A stretch of DNA of 45,585 bases, from contig NZ_JADNHZ010000006.1 of the NCBI RefSeq assembly GCF_015554145.1, positions 64,146 through 109,730 of the forward strand, in the 5' to 3' direction. This stretch comes from Collinsella aerofaciens. GTDB taxonomy: Bacteria; Actinomycetota; Coriobacteriia; Coriobacteriales; Coriobacteriaceae. The notes below the pieces were generated by a model. The model did no database searches. It saw only the letters and a list, made by a program, of their open reading frames with translations, and was not told the origin of the DNA. Below are positions 31,935 through 41,828 of the stretch, piece by piece. The translations under genes were made by a program, and so were the position numbers. Every line of letters starts with the position of its first letter. Within the stretch, counting starts at the first letter, position 1.

Positions 31935-32435
31935 TCAGTCCTCTCTCGTAATCGGGGCGACCGTCGCCCCGCAAAATGCAATTAAATCATCAGGTGCAAG
32001 CTCAAGCTGATAACCACGCTTGCCTCCCGAAATAAAAATGGTATCCCAAAGGACACATGTCTCATCAATGAGCGTCCGGTAGCGTTTTTTCATACCGACC
32101 GGACTGCAGCCGCCGCGAACGTAGCCAGTCGCCGCAAGCAAATCCTTCACATGCATCATGGCCAAGGACTTCTCCCCCGCGGCACGCGCGGCGGACTTTA
32201 GATCGAGCTCGTCGGCAACAGGGATGCAGCACACGACGTGGTCGTTGGACGGCGTCACGCAGACCAAGGTCTTAAATCCTTGTCCGGGCTCCTCGCCAAG
32301 CTGCTCCGAAATCGCGACCCCCAGGCCCGCCGACTCATCACCATCGTCTTCGTACGTATGTAGAACATAGGAAATGCCGGCGCTTTCCAGCTCGCGCATC
32401 GCATTGGTTTTTGGCGTCTTTACAGCCTTTGCCAT
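31935..32435 (-). CDS. ybaK: YbaK/EbsC-type Cys-tRNA(Pro) deacylase
   Basis: A 166-residue editing-domain protein that hydrolyses mischarged Cys-tRNA(Pro). Recognisable segments are TNAMRELESAGISYVLHTYE at the N-terminus, the central KTLVCVTP strand, catalytic-lysine region ELDLKSAARAAGEKS and the C-terminal GYVRGGCSPVGMKKR, which is close to the family's GYIRGGxSPxGxKK. ATG 32435 has AAGGAT 7 nt upstream; a longer in-frame reading of 32 residues has no support. The gene lies between uvrA and murJ; no functional link to repair is known. Confidence 0.9.
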   Translation of the reverse strand: MAKAVKTPKTNAMRELESAGISYVLHTYEDDGDESAGLGVAISEQLGEEPGQGFKTLVCVTPSNDHVVCCIPVADELDLKSAARAAGEKSLAMMHVKDLLAATGYVRGGCSPVGMKKRYRTLIDETCVLWDTIFISGGKRGYQLELAPDDLIAFCGATVAPITRED

Positions 32436-32516
32436 GGCATATCCTTTCCCTCGCATTCGGACGCAAGGATTAAGTATATGTCCAATTCGGCTGCATACGT
32501 CACTTCGACACAGCAA

Positions 32517-32547
32517 GCGCCATCGAATCACAAGGAGTCGATGGCGC
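32517..32547 (-). terminator. Hairpin after uvrA
   Basis: GCGCCATCGA (32517-32526) and TCGATGGCGC (32538-32547) form a perfect 10-bp stem, 21 nt after the uvrA stop. On the minus strand it is followed by TTGCTGTG, a poor T tract, so termination may be partial and ybaK-murJ-uvrC may still receive read-through. Confidence 0.55.
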
Positions 32548-32567
32548 CCATAAACTGAATCGCCTAT

Positions 32568-35447
32568 TTATTGAGCATCAAGTTGAGCCTGACGCTCCCG
32601 GTCACGCCTGAGCAACGGCGCCAAAAACTTGCCCGTATAACTCTGCGGACAGTCCGCAACCTGCTCCGGTGTGCCCGAAACCACGACGGTTCCGCCGCCG
32701 TTGCCGCCCTCGGGGCCCATATCGATCAGGCGGTCGGCAACCTTGATGACATCAAGGTTGTGTTCAATCACCAGCACCGTGTTGCCCGCATCGACCAAGC
32801 GCTGCAGCACATCGAGCAGCTGGCGGACGTCCTCAAAATGAAGGCCGGTCGTCGGCTCATCCAAAATATAGAACGTCTTGCCCGTCTGGCGTCGATGAAG
32901 CTCCTTGGCGAGCTTCACACGCTGCGCCTCGCCGCCCGAGAGCGTCGTAGCGGGCTGGCCCAGGCTCACGTAGCCCAAGCCTACATCGTACAGCGTCTGG
33001 AGCTTGCGCTTAATCTGCGGGATATTCCCAAAGAAGGCCAGTGCCTCGGTGACGCTCATGTCGAGCACGTCCGAGATGGTCTTACCACGGTAGGTGACCT
33101 CAAGCGTCTCGCGGTTATAGCGTTTGCCGCCGCAGACCTCACAGGGGACATAGATATCGGGAAGGAAGTGCATCTCGATCTTAATTTGTCCGTCGCCCTT
33201 GCATGCTTCGCAGCGACCGCCGCTCACGTTAAAGGAGAAACGTCCCGGCGAGTAGCCGCGCGCCTTCGACTCCGGCGTACTCGCAAACAGCGCGCGAAGA
33301 TCATCCCACAGGCCAATGTACGTAGCAGGGTTGGAACGCGGCGTGCGGCCAATCGGCGACTGGTCGATATCGATAACCTTATCGATACACTCGATGCCCT
33401 CGATTTTCTTATACGGACCCACAGGGCGCGTCGAACGGTGAATGGCATTCGTAAGGGCAGGTGCGATAGTGTCGGTAACCAGGGAGCTCTTACCCGATCC
33501 CGACACGCCGGTAACGACCGTAAGCGTACCAAACTCGATCTTGGCGGTAACGTTTTTGAGGTTGTTGGCGCGGGCGCCCGTGATCTTAAGGCAGCCGCGA
33601 CCGGGCTTGCGGCGCTCATCGGGAACCCGGATCATTCGTTTGCCGGTCAGATAAGCGCCCGTCATCGACTCGGGACACGCCATGATATCGGCAGGCGTTC
33701 CCGCCGCGACTACGTGTCCGCCGTTCACGCCCGCGCCGGGGCCCATGTCGATCACATAGTCGGCAGCACGAATCGTATCCTCATCATGCTCGACGACGAT
33801 GACGGTATTGCCGATATCGCGTAGGCGCTCAAGCGTCTTGATCAGGCGCTCGTTATCGCGCTGATGGAGGCCAATCGATGGCTCGTCCAAAATGTACAGG
33901 ACACCCATGAGGCCGGCGCCGATCTGCGTTGCCAGGCGAATGCGCTGGGCCTCGCCTCCGGAAAGCGTCGCCGAGGCACGATCGAGGGTCAGATAGTCGA
34001 GTCCGACATCGACCAGAAAACGCAGGCGCTCCAGGATTTCCTTGACGATGCGTCCGCCGATAAACTGTTGGCGCTCGGTGAGTTCCAGGCCCTCAAAAAA
34101 CTCGAGCGACTCACGGCACGACAGACAACAAACCTCGTAAATGGACTTGCCGCCCACGGTGACGGCGAGCATCTCGGGGCGCAAACGAGCGCCGTGGCAG
34201 CTCGAGCACGGCTCCTCGCGGATGTACTTCTCCAAGCGCGCCTTGGTGTTCTCATTCGTCGTCTCGGTATAGCGCTCGTACAGGATATTGCGCACACCCG
34301 AGAACTTGGTGTCCCACTGGCTGCGGCGCCCATCGAGCTTTTGATAGTCGACCGAAATCTTCTGGTCGCCCATGCCGTCTAAAAACGCACGACACACCCG
34401 CGGAGGCAGATCCTCCCACGGCGTATCGACGCTCACCTTAAAGTGTTTGCAGACCGCAGCGAAAATCTGCGGATAGTAGTTAGAGTTGCCAAACAGGCTG
34501 CCAAAGACCCCGTCGGCGATCGACTTCGAGGGGTCTTCGATTAGGGCCTCGGCATCGACCGTCTTCTTAAAGCCCAGGCCATCGCACTCGGGGCACGCGC
34601 CATAGGGCGCGTTGAACGAGAAATCACGCGGCTGCAGGTCATCGATGGAGTGTCCATGCTCCGGGCACGCTAACGCCAGCGAATACTCCAGCAACTCGCC
34701 TTCGGTCCCCTCGGGAGCGTCGCGGTCGGGCAGCAAGTATACGTTCACATTGCCGTGCGCCAGCGCAGTCGCCTGTTCAACGGACTCGGCAATACGGCCC
34801 AGCGAGTTCTCGCGAATCACGATGCGGTCGACCACGACCTCGATATCGTGCTTGAATTTCTTATCCAAATCGATAGGGTCATCAAGCGAGCGAACCTCGC
34901 CGTCGACACGCACGCGGCTAAAGCCCTCGGCGCGAAGGTCCTCAAACAGCTTGGTGTACTCGCCTTTTCGCCCGCGCACCACCGGTGCCAGCACAAACGC
35001 GCGGCGGCCCTCCCCCGCCGCCAGGACCTTATCGGCGACCTGGTCGGTCGTCTGGCGCTCAATGACGCGGCCGCATTCGGGACAGTGCGGGGTGCCCACA
35101 CGGGCGAACAGCAGACGCAGATAGTCATAAATCTCGGTTACGGTGCCAACCGTCGAGCGAGGGTTTTTAGATGTCGTCTTTTGGTCGATCGACACCGCCG
35201 GCGAAAGGCCGTCGATTGAATCCAAGTCGGGTTTGTCCATCTGGCCCAAGAACTGGCGCGCATAACTCGAAAGGCTCTCGACGTATCGACGCTGGCCCTC
35301 GGCATAGATAGTGTCGAATGCCAGCGAACTCTTGCCCGAGCCAGAAAGACCGGTAATGACCACGAGTTGGTCACGCGGAATGGAAACATCGATATCACGG
35401 AGGTTGTGCTCACGAGCGCCGCGAATAACGATAGAGGAATCAGACAT
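32568..35447 (-). CDS. uvrA: Excinuclease ABC subunit A
   Basis: A 959-residue damage-recognition ATPase with two ABC modules. The first Walker A is GLSGSGKSS (33-41), followed by [14 protein letters not shown] and [24 protein letters not shown]. Zinc modules are seen as CPECGR...[25 protein letters not shown], and CEACKGDG...[14 protein letters not shown]. The two signature regions are [13 protein letters not shown] and [13 protein letters not shown]; the second Walker A is [12 protein letters not shown] 35447 follows AAGGAG by 7 nt and replaces a 22-residue longer frame. A LexA-box-like palindrome lies upstream, consistent with SOS control. Confidence 0.96.
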   Translation of the reverse strand: MSDSSIVIRGAREHNLRDIDVSIPRDQLVVITGLSGSGKSSLAFDTIYAEGQRRYVESLSSYARQFLGQMDKPDLDSIDGLSPAVSIDQKTTSKNPRSTVGTVTEIYDYLRLLFARVGTPHCPECGRVIERQTTDQVADKVLAAGEGRRAFVLAPVVRGRKGEYTKLFEDLRAEGFSRVRVDGEVRSLDDPIDLDKKFKHDIEVVVDRIVIRENSLGRIAESVEQATALAHGNVNVYLLPDRDAPEGTEGELLEYSLALACPEHGHSIDDLQPRDFSFNAPYGACPECDGLGFKKTVDAEALIEDPSKSIADGVFGSLFGNSNYYPQIFAAVCKHFKVSVDTPWEDLPPRVCRAFLDGMGDQKISVDYQKLDGRRSQWDTKFSGVRNILYERYTETTNENTKARLEKYIREEPCSSCHGARLRPEMLAVTVGGKSIYEVCCLSCRESLEFFEGLELTERQQFIGGRIVKEILERLRFLVDVGLDYLTLDRASATLSGGEAQRIRLATQIGAGLMGVLYILDEPSIGLHQRDNERLIKTLERLRDIGNTVIVVEHDEDTIRAADYVIDMGPGAGVNGGHVVAAGTPADIMACPESMTGAYLTGKRMIRVPDERRKPGRGCLKITGARANNLKNVTAKIEFGTLTVVTGVSGSGKSSLVTDTIAPALTNAIHRSTRPVGPYKKIEGIECIDKVIDIDQSPIGRTPRSNPATYIGLWDDLRALFASTPESKARGYSPGRFSFNVSGGRCEACKGDGQIKIEMHFLPDIYVPCEVCGGKRYNRETLEVTYRGKTISDVLDMSVTEALAFFGNIPQIKRKLQTLYDVGLGYVSLGQPATTLSGGEAQRVKLAKELHRRQTGKTFYILDEPTTGLHFEDVRQLLDVLQRLVDAGNTVLVIEHNLDVIKVADRLIDMGPEGGNGGGTVVVSGTPEQVADCPQSYTGKFLAPLLRRDRERQAQLDAQ

Positions 35448-35509
35448 GGAAGCTCCTTGCCTCCTATTGCATCGAATCATACTGCCGATGAGTTTAGCGC
35501 ACTCGACGC

Positions 35510-35523
35510 GCACAGATGTTCGT
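35510..35523. promoter_or_regulatory. SOS/LexA-box-like site upstream of uvrA
   Basis: The minus strand reads CGAACATCTGTGCG. The Gram-positive LexA consensus is CGAAC-N4-GTTCG, so one position of the right half differs. It lies 63 bp upstream of the uvrA start, next to a -10-like TATGAT at 35477-35482. Placement on uvrA makes the call more credible than sequence alone would. Confidence 0.45.
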
Positions 35524-35640
35524 AATACAAGATTCGCAGACCTTTAGCTTTGCGTATCGGGCGCTTTGTTTCTCGAAATGCCGTGGAAAGGTTACAGTAA
35601 TCTAATACTGAACTTAATTTGCTGTACCAGAGGAACGTCC

Positions 35641-37794
35641 ATGACCGAAGATATCCCCCTTGAAATCACTTCGAGCGACATGGCCAATCTGCCCATATTC
35701 ATCGCCGTCCTTATCGTGGCCGCCGTCGTCGTGCGCGTGTATTTTTCAATCAAACGCAACGAAAAGCCACCCATTGCCCGCGTCTTTTGGTGCGCGACGC
35801 TCCTCATCCCGCTCGGCGTGGTAGCTGCATGGATTACGAATCAATCGCTCGTAAATGAGGGCAGCTCCCTATGGGTCCTTTCTTATTCGGCGCTCGGTGC
35901 TGCCGCCGTCATGCTTCTTGTCGAGCCCTTGGTTTCGGGACTTATCGACCAAACCGACCTTGCGACGGGAACGGTTGCCTGTATTTGCCGCGACATCCTT
36001 GTCATCGCCGCTGTTTCAGCGCTCTCGTTCGTTTCAATCGAAATTGCCTGCAACGAAACGTTCTATCGCATTCCCGCCAACTCATTCGGGTTTTCCGTCG
36101 GGTTGCTCGCGACGGTTCTGCTCTCCCTTTATTTGCTGGGACAGCGTCATGGAGGCGTCATGGTCCTCGTGCCCGTCGTCTGTTGCGTCCTTGGCATTGC
36201 CGAGCACTTCGTCATAACGTTTAAAGGCGAAGCCATCCTGCCAAGCGATATCTTGGCCCTTGGCACCGCAATGGAAGTGAGCGAGGGATACGAGTTTACC
36301 TTTACCGCCGGAATCGTAACCTCTCTCGCCCTGCTGGAGATTTCCCTGGGGCTTCTTTCGCTCATCCGACCGCGAAAGCTCCGTACGCCCACCCATGTCT
36401 TCCCCGCTATCGCCGCTAACCTCTGTGCTTTTCTGCTAGTGACCGTTGTGGGGCTCTCAGGCTTTTCCAACATCGACTTGGAGCAGGCGCTGGATTTTGG
36501 ATTTGACCGTTGGCAGCCCATCACCACGTATGCGTCTCAGGGTTTTATCACTTCGTTCACCGAAATGGTCAACGAGTTGCCCATTGAGAAGCCCGAAGAC
36601 TATACGCCCGATGAGGCGCAGAGCATCGAGCAGGAGCTCGCCGCCGTCTACGACAGCACATATGGCTCGAGCGAACAGCGCGCGGCGGCCGTTGCCCAGT
36701 TCAATGAAATCAAGCCGACGATTGTTGCCGTCATGAACGAGAGTTTTAGCGACCTTTCGTGCTTTGAGCAGCTCCAGGCGGCCGGGTACTCCGGCCCCGC
36801 ATTCTACAACTCGCTTCCCGACACACTTGTTCGCGGCACCATGCTCGCTTCGGTCGCCGGTGGCGGAACGGCGAACTCCGAATTCGAATTTTTGACCGGA
36901 GCGACAACGGCCTTTGTCGGATTAGGCAAGATCCCCTATCAGCTGTATCAGATGAATGGCGTAAACAGCCTGGCAAAGGACCTTAAAGAGCTTGGGTATA
37001 CCACTACCGCTATGCACCCGCAAAACCCCGTCAACTACCATCGAGATAAAATCTATCAGCAGCTGGGCTTTGGAGACTTTCTTTCAATCGGCGATTTCGA
37101 AGGTGCGCCCTATTACCATGCCGGCGTATGCGACTACGCCACCTACGACAAGATACTCGACCTGCTTAGAACCGACGAAGCGCCGCAGTTCATCTTTGAC
37201 GTCACGATGCAAAATCACGGCGGCTACGACTATGGCACCGTTCCCGCCGAAGAGCTGACAAACTATTGGGTCGAGGGAGCCAGCGAAGGCGCCAACAACG
37301 CGCTCAACACCTATCTCACCTGCATCAACGCATCCGACCGGGACCTCGAGTACTTTATCAACGAGCTCCGCAATATCGGCAGACCGGTTGTTCTTGTCTT
37401 TTTTGGCGACCATCAGCCGAGCGCCGCAACGACTCTCAACGACGAGCTGTACCCTCAGGAAGATACGGCAAGCCACGCTTTCCGTATCTATCAGTCGACA
37501 TATCTCGTCTGGGCTAACTATGAGATCGCCGGCAATACCGAGCTCAACGTCTACGACACCGTCGGGGCAAACGAGATTGCAGCCATTACCCTTAATAAGA
37601 TCGGCGCTCCGCTCACCAATTACCAAAAGGCCCTGCTTGCAACAAGGTCAGATGTGCCCACCATCAATGTCGCCGGCTATCTCGGTGCCGACGGGCTGCG
37701 CTACGACTTGGAATCTAAAGACAGCCCCTACGCCTCGACAATCGACAAGCTGCAGCGCATGCAATACCTCGAGTTCGCCAGCAAAGTTCAGTAA
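35641..37794 (+). CDS. LTA-synthase-family membrane phosphoglycerol/sulfatase-fold transferase
   Basis: A 717-residue polytopic protein. The N-terminal half has about eight hydrophobic helices (for example 15-37, 48-65, 78-98, 111-131, 150-167, 172-190, 222-243, 253-273), more than the five of S. aureus LtaS. The extracellular catalytic domain (~355-700) has an alkaline-phosphatase/sulfatase fold: metal ligand Glu367 in VMNESFSD, likely nucleophile Thr410 in GGGTANSEFE, then TMQNHGGYD and VFFGDHQPS. Such enzymes transfer glycerol-phosphate or modify cell-wall glycopolymers; the exact acceptor cannot be told. ATG 35641 follows GAGGAA; the 25-residue upstream extension is rejected. It is divergent from uvrA. 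Confidence 0.82.
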   Translation: MTEDIPLEITSSDMANLPIFIAVLIVAAVVVRVYFSIKRNEKPPIARVFWCATLLIPLGVVAAWITNQSLVNEGSSLWVLSYSALGAAAVMLLVEPLVSGLIDQTDLATGTVACICRDILVIAAVSALSFVSIEIACNETFYRIPANSFGFSVGLLATVLLSLYLLGQRHGGVMVLVPVVCCVLGIAEHFVITFKGEAILPSDILALGTAMEVSEGYEFTFTAGIVTSLALLEISLGLLSLIRPRKLRTPTHVFPAIAANLCAFLLVTVVGLSGFSNIDLEQALDFGFDRWQPITTYASQGFITSFTEMVNELPIEKPEDYTPDEAQSIEQELAAVYDSTYGSSEQRAAAVAQFNEIKPTIVAVMNESFSDLSCFEQLQAAGYSGPAFYNSLPDTLVRGTMLASVAGGGTANSEFEFLTGATTAFVGLGKIPYQLYQMNGVNSLAKDLKELGYTTTAMHPQNPVNYHRDKIYQQLGFGDFLSIGDFEGAPYYHAGVCDYATYDKILDLLRTDEAPQFIFDVTMQNHGGYDYGTVPAEELTNYWVEGASEGANNALNTYLTCINASDRDLEYFINELRNIGRPVVLVFFGDHQPSAATTLNDELYPQEDTASHAFRIYQSTYLVWANYEIAGNTELNVYDTVGANEIAAITLNKIGAPLTNYQKALLATRSDVPTINVAGYLGADGLRYDLESKDSPYASTIDKLQRMQYLEFASKVQ

Positions 37795-37805
37795 GCCCGC
37801 CCATT

Positions 37806-37846
37806 CGTTTGGGCCCATCGTATTGCAAGCACACTCGGCCCAAACG
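37806..37846 (+). terminator. Hairpin after the LTA-synthase-family gene
   Basis: CGTTTGGGCC (37806-37815) and GGCCCAAACG (37837-37846) pair perfectly with a 21-nt loop, 12 nt past the stop codon. No T tract follows; it may be a weak terminator. Downstream, a TGACT...TACAAT pair (about 37855-37884) could be the promoter of the next gene. Confidence 0.5.
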
Positions 37847-37939
37847 CATCGCAAATGACTCCCGCTCGCAAACGAGGGTACAATGACGCTCGTGTCACAT
37901 CGCGGGGCCCCGGCCCCAGCATATACAAAGGAGTCATAC

Positions 37940-38770
37940 ATGGGTTGCGAACACGCACAGGCCGCCGGCGGACAAACGTCGCCGTCGCAATTTGAGGAGA
38001 ACACGCTGTCCGAGGTCAAGCGCGTCATCGCCGTGCTTTCCGGCAAGGGCGGTGTCGGCAAGTCATTTGTCACCGGTGCCATCGCCACCGAGCTTGCCCG
38101 TCACGGCCACAAAGTCGGCGTCCTCGATGCCGACATCACCGGTCCCTCTATCCCCAAGATGTTCGGTATGAGTGGACGCCACGTCCATGCGCTTGGCAAC
38201 CTTATGCTGCCCGAAATCTCCGAGCACGGCGTCAAGGTCATGAGCTCCAACCTGCTGCTCCAAAACGAGACCGACCCCGTCCTTTGGCGCGGTCCGGTCA
38301 TCGCAGGCGCCATTAGGCAGTTCTGGAGCGAGACCTCGTGGGGCCCCATCGACTACCTACTGGTCGACATGCCTCCGGGAACAGGCGACGTCGCGCTCAC
38401 CGTCTTCCAGTCGCTGCCGGTCGACGGAATCGTCATCGTCACGAGCCCGCAGGATCTGGTCTCGATGATCGTCGCCAAGGCGGTCAACATGGCCGAGAAG
38501 ATGAACGTCCCCATTCTGGGCATTGTCGAGAACATGAGCTATATTGAGTGCCCCGACTGCGGCAAGAAGATCGAGGTCTTTGGCAAGAGCAAGCTCCCCG
38601 AGGTCGCAGAGCGCTATAACCTCGACATCTTGGGCCAGCTCCCCATTAATCCGGCACTCGCCGAGGCCTGCGATAAGGGCGAGGTCGAGACCACGCTGCC
38701 CGATGGCATGTTGCCCAAGGCAGTCTCTGCCGTCGAGGCTATTACCCCGCACGAGACCGACGAGGCCTAA
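37940..38770 (+). CDS. mrp: Mrp/NBP35-family Fe-S cluster carrier ATPase
   Basis: A 277-residue P-loop ATPase of the ParA/MinD superfamily that binds and transfers Fe-S clusters. The deviant Walker A is SGKGGVGKS (34-42), followed by GVLDADITGPSIPKMFG, DMPPGTGDVALT and the CPDCGKK motif (near 214) whose two cysteines bridge the cluster in a dimer. The N-terminus carries an extra Cys (MGCEHAQ). ATG 37940 has AAAGGAG 7 nt upstream. It is followed directly by a flavoprotein gene with no gap, so the two are co-translated; a client relation is possible but unproven. Confidence 0.93.
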   Translation: MGCEHAQAAGGQTSPSQFEENTLSEVKRVIAVLSGKGGVGKSFVTGAIATELARHGHKVGVLDADITGPSIPKMFGMSGRHVHALGNLMLPEISEHGVKVMSSNLLLQNETDPVLWRGPVIAGAIRQFWSETSWGPIDYLLVDMPPGTGDVALTVFQSLPVDGIVIVTSPQDLVSMIVAKAVNMAEKMNVPILGIVENMSYIECPDCGKKIEVFGKSKLPEVAERYNLDILGQLPINPALAEACDKGEVETTLPDGMLPKAVSAVEAITPHETDEA

Positions 38771-40042
38771 GTGAACACGAGCGCCCTCTATGACGTCTTG
38801 GTAATCGGCGGCGGGGCTTCAGGCCTCGCCGCCGCCATTACGGCCGCACGCGCCGGCAAAAGCGTCTGCATCGTTGAGTGCGATGTCGCCTGCGGCCTCA
38901 AGCTCCTTGCGACCGGTAACGGCCGCTGCAATCTCTCCAACGAATCGATTGATCCTCAGCGGTATAACCACCCCGCATTCGTCGAATCCGTCATGGGCCC
39001 CCAGCCCGAACAAGAGCTTATGGGTTTCTTCTCCTCGCTGGGTATCATGACAACCTCCGAGGAAGGCCGGCTGTACCCGCGCTCCCTTCGCGCCGAATCG
39101 GTGCGCGACGCGCTTCTCAACGTTTGCGACCGCCTAGGTATCACCTTAATCTGCGGAGCCAACGTTGCCTCGGCGCGCAAAGCTTCCGAAGGCTGGGCAC
39201 TCCAAATAGACCGTCCAGCGCGGGCGCTCAAGGCAAAAAAGCACGACGACCGAAAATCAGAGCTCCGCTCGCTTCGGAAGGCGCTCGCCGATGTCCCTCG
39301 CAAGAACGAGGCCCTGCAGGCACATGCCGTAATTATCGCCACGGGCGGCAACCCCACCGGTATCGCCGATATGTTTCGCTTCCCCCTCACTTCGCTACGC
39401 CCCGTCCTCTGCCCCGTATCGGCAACGGTCGTTGGCGATCGGGCAGCGCTCAAGACGTTGGATGGCCTGCGCGTCCGCGCCCGCTTGACGCTCGCCCGCA
39501 ATCATAATGAGCTCTGGCACGAAGACGGTGAAGTGCTGTTTCGAACCTTCGGTATCTCGGGCGTCGCTGTCTTCAACCTCTCTCGTCGTATCCAGCACGG
39601 CGATACGATCCTGCTCGACGTTTTCCCCGACCTCTCCAAAGACGAGTTGCTCGATATGCTCAACCGGCGTGTTGAGCTGCTCGGCGGCTTTTCGCCCCGT
39701 GATCCCCGTTGGCTCGACGGCATGCTCGCCCCGCAACTCTCCCGCGTCGTCTGCACAGCGTTCGAGCAGTGCCATCCAGGCTCCAACGATGTCATCCACC
39801 TGGTCTCGATCCTCAAACACTTTAAGTTGCTCGTCGAGGGAACAGCCGAGGAGCGCTCAGCACAGGTCATGCGTGGTGGCATATCTGTCGAGAGCATCTC
39901 AACACCCAGCCTACGCGCGCGCAGCGTTGTCGACGCCCCGCTTTACGTCTGCGGTGAAGCGCTCGACATCGACGCCGATTGCGGAGGCTTTAACCTTGCG
40001 TGGGCCTGGATCTCGGGCATTCGCGCTGCAAGCAGCCTGTAG
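38771..40042 (+). CDS. HI0933/BaiN-family FAD flavoprotein
   Basis: A 424-residue NAD(P)/FAD-dependent oxidoreductase of the HI0933 (YhiN/BaiN) family. The Rossmann motif VIGGGASGLAAAITAARAGK (~12-31) is followed by CGLKLLATGNGRCNLSNE, the family hallmark. VIIATGG is the second FAD contact and a C-terminal FAD motif is CGEALDIDADCGGFNLAWA. The start is a GTG immediately after the mrp stop codon. The substrate is unknown: characterised relatives reduce bile-acid intermediates or have unclear roles, so no reaction is assigned. Full length. Confidence 0.88.
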   Translation: MNTSALYDVLVIGGGASGLAAAITAARAGKSVCIVECDVACGLKLLATGNGRCNLSNESIDPQRYNHPAFVESVMGPQPEQELMGFFSSLGIMTTSEEGRLYPRSLRAESVRDALLNVCDRLGITLICGANVASARKASEGWALQIDRPARALKAKKHDDRKSELRSLRKALADVPRKNEALQAHAVIIATGGNPTGIADMFRFPLTSLRPVLCPVSATVVGDRAALKTLDGLRVRARLTLARNHNELWHEDGEVLFRTFGISGVAVFNLSRRIQHGDTILLDVFPDLSKDELLDMLNRRVELLGGFSPRDPRWLDGMLAPQLSRVVCTAFEQCHPGSNDVIHLVSILKHFKLLVEGTAEERSAQVMRGGISVESISTPSLRARSVVDAPLYVCGEALDIDADCGGFNLAWAWISGIRAASSL

Positions 40043-40072
40043 CCGCGCAGTCTATAATCAAAAACGCATTCG

Positions 40073-40104
40073 GGCCGTCTGGGATACCGGACGGCCTCTT
40101 TCTT
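40073..40104 (+). terminator. Intrinsic terminator between the two flavoprotein genes
   Basis: GGCCGTCTGG-GATA-CCGGACGGCC (40073-40096) is a 10-bp stem with one T-G wobble, followed by TCTTTCTT. A TATAAT box (40053-40058) lies just before it, so a transcript starting there would meet the hairpin at once, an attenuator-like layout, though no clear -35 is present. Confidence 0.75.
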
Positions 40105-40122
40105 GCCTCTAAGGAGACCTCG

Positions 40123-41763
40123 ATGATTGAAATCACCCAAGTCAACGCGTCGCTCGATGAAGCCGGCGATGAAAATGCCTGTCTCATTGTTGGCAAGCGA
40201 GTCGCCAAGTGCGTCCTACGTTGCAAGGACTCCGAGATCAAGTCCATCGAGCTCCACCGCAAGTCAATCGACGCTCGCAAAAAACGAGACGTCCATTTTA
40301 TCCTGAGCTTTCGTGTTGAGCTGACTAGTCCCCACCTCGAGCGAGAAGCGATCGACAGCGTTGCCGAGCGTGACCGCTCGCGCGTACGCGCGATAGAAGA
40401 CGATGAGCCTTCATTCCCCTCCCCCGCCTCCGACGCACCTCAAGAACGCCCTGTCGTTGTCGGCGCCGGATGTGCCGGCCTTTTCGCTGCGCTTACGCTC
40501 GCCGAAGCAGGTCTTAAGCCCTTGCTCATCGAGCGCGGCGACCCGGCATTTCGCCGCTCGCGGGCGATCGACCTCTTTCTAAAGGAGCGCATCCTCGACC
40601 CCGAGAGCAATATCCAGTTTGGCCTAGGCGGCGCGGGGACCTTCTCGGACGGCAAGCTCAATACGGGAACCAAAAATCCCGCCCATCGCCTTATCCTCGA
40701 AACCTTCGTCGAGGCGGGTGCGCCCCGCGATATTCTGTGGGATGCCAAGCCGCACATTGGCTCCGACATCCTCCCCACCGTCGTCACCAACATTTCCCAG
40801 CGTATCGAGCAACTCGGCGGAACCGTCCGCTATCGAACAAAGCTCGTCAATATTCGAACCGATGGACCTGGCGCCATCACCGGCATCGATGTCCAAACGC
40901 CCCAAGAAACCACAAGCGAGGCAATCGCCACAAAGCACCTCATTCTCGCCTGCGGCCATTCCGCCCGCGACGTATTCGAGCTTCTCAAGGAACATAACGT
41001 TGCCCTCGCGCAAAAGACCTTTGCCATGGGCGTGCGCATCGAGCATCCACAGCGCGACATCGACCGTGCCCAATATGGGCCTTCGGCGGGGCACCCGGCA
41101 CTCGGAGCAGCCCCCTACAAGCTTGTCGCCCATCTTCCCAACGGCCGCAGCGTGTTCTCGTTTTGTATGTGCCCCGGCGGGCAGGTTGTCGCTGCCTCTT
41201 CCGAGCAGGGCCACCTGTGCGTCAACGGCGCCAGTCTCAATGCCCGCGACGGACACAACGCAAATGCCGCCCTGCTCGTTAACGTCACGCCAGAGGACCT
41301 TCCCGACGATGACCCGCTCGCCGGCATCGAGCTCCAGCGTGCCTGCGAGGCGGCCGCCTATCGCCTGGGCGGTTCCAACTGGAACGCACCGGCACAGCTC
41401 GTCGGAGATTTCCTCGCAGGACGCGCCAGCAAGGCGCCCGGAAAGGTAAAGCCCACCTATCCGCTCGGTGTGACCTGGACGGCAATTGACGAAGCCCTGC
41501 CGCAGCATATCGTCGAGTCGCTCCGCCTGGGACTTCCCCTACTCGGAAATAAGCTACGAGGCTACGACCGCCCCGATGCCGTTCTTACCGGCGTGGAGAC
41601 TCGTTCGAGCTCACCGGTCACTGTCACCCGAGACCGAACGTGCCATGCCGTGTCGACCCCGGGCCTCTACCCTTGCGGTGAGGGAGCTGGATATGCCGGC
41701 GGCATCATGAGCGCGGCCACCGACGGCATACGTTGTGCCGAAGCCCTGATCGCAGACCTCTAA
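40123..41763 (+). CDS. FAD-dependent dehydrogenase, COG2509-like
   Basis: A 546-residue protein. Residues ~1-95 form a small basic N-terminal domain (RVAKCVLRCKDSEIKSIELH), then an FAD Rossmann motif VVVGAGCAGLFAALTLAEAG (~107-126). FGLGGAGTFSDGKLNTGTKN is the characteristic COG2509 segment and FSFCMCPGGQVVAASSE a conserved later one. The C-terminal FAD contact is GLYPCGEGAGYAGGIMSAA. No substrate is known for this family. ATG 40123 has AAGGAG 7 nt upstream. It is separated from the preceding flavoprotein by a terminator and belongs to a different family, so the neighbours are not duplicates. Confidence 0.87.
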   Translation: MIEITQVNASLDEAGDENACLIVGKRVAKCVLRCKDSEIKSIELHRKSIDARKKRDVHFILSFRVELTSPHLEREAIDSVAERDRSRVRAIEDDEPSFPSPASDAPQERPVVVGAGCAGLFAALTLAEAGLKPLLIERGDPAFRRSRAIDLFLKERILDPESNIQFGLGGAGTFSDGKLNTGTKNPAHRLILETFVEAGAPRDILWDAKPHIGSDILPTVVTNISQRIEQLGGTVRYRTKLVNIRTDGPGAITGIDVQTPQETTSEAIATKHLILACGHSARDVFELLKEHNVALAQKTFAMGVRIEHPQRDIDRAQYGPSAGHPALGAAPYKLVAHLPNGRSVFSFCMCPGGQVVAASSEQGHLCVNGASLNARDGHNANAALLVNVTPEDLPDDDPLAGIELQRACEAAAYRLGGSNWNAPAQLVGDFLAGRASKAPGKVKPTYPLGVTWTAIDEALPQHIVESLRLGLPLLGNKLRGYDRPDAVLTGVETRSSSPVTVTRDRTCHAVSTPGLYPCGEGAGYAGGIMSAATDGIRCAEALIADL

Positions 41764-41790
41764 CGCACGAATTCCAGCGCGCAAAAGACA

Positions 41791-41824
41791 CAGGCCCCAA
41801 GCTCCACAGGGAACTCGGGGCCTG
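41791..41824. terminator. Bidirectional terminator between convergent genes
   Basis: CAGGCCCC (41791-41798) pairs with GGGGCCTG (41817-41824). The plus strand continues TTCGCTATTTC and the minus strand TGTCTTTTGC, so both the dehydrogenase and uvrB can end here; the two genes converge within 65 bp. Confidence 0.7.
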
Positions 41825-41828
41825 TTCG

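Noticed and set aside
38771-41763. Two adjacent FAD proteins as a tandem duplication
   Set aside because: Their family motifs and domain order differ (HI0933 type versus COG2509 type), and a terminator separates them.
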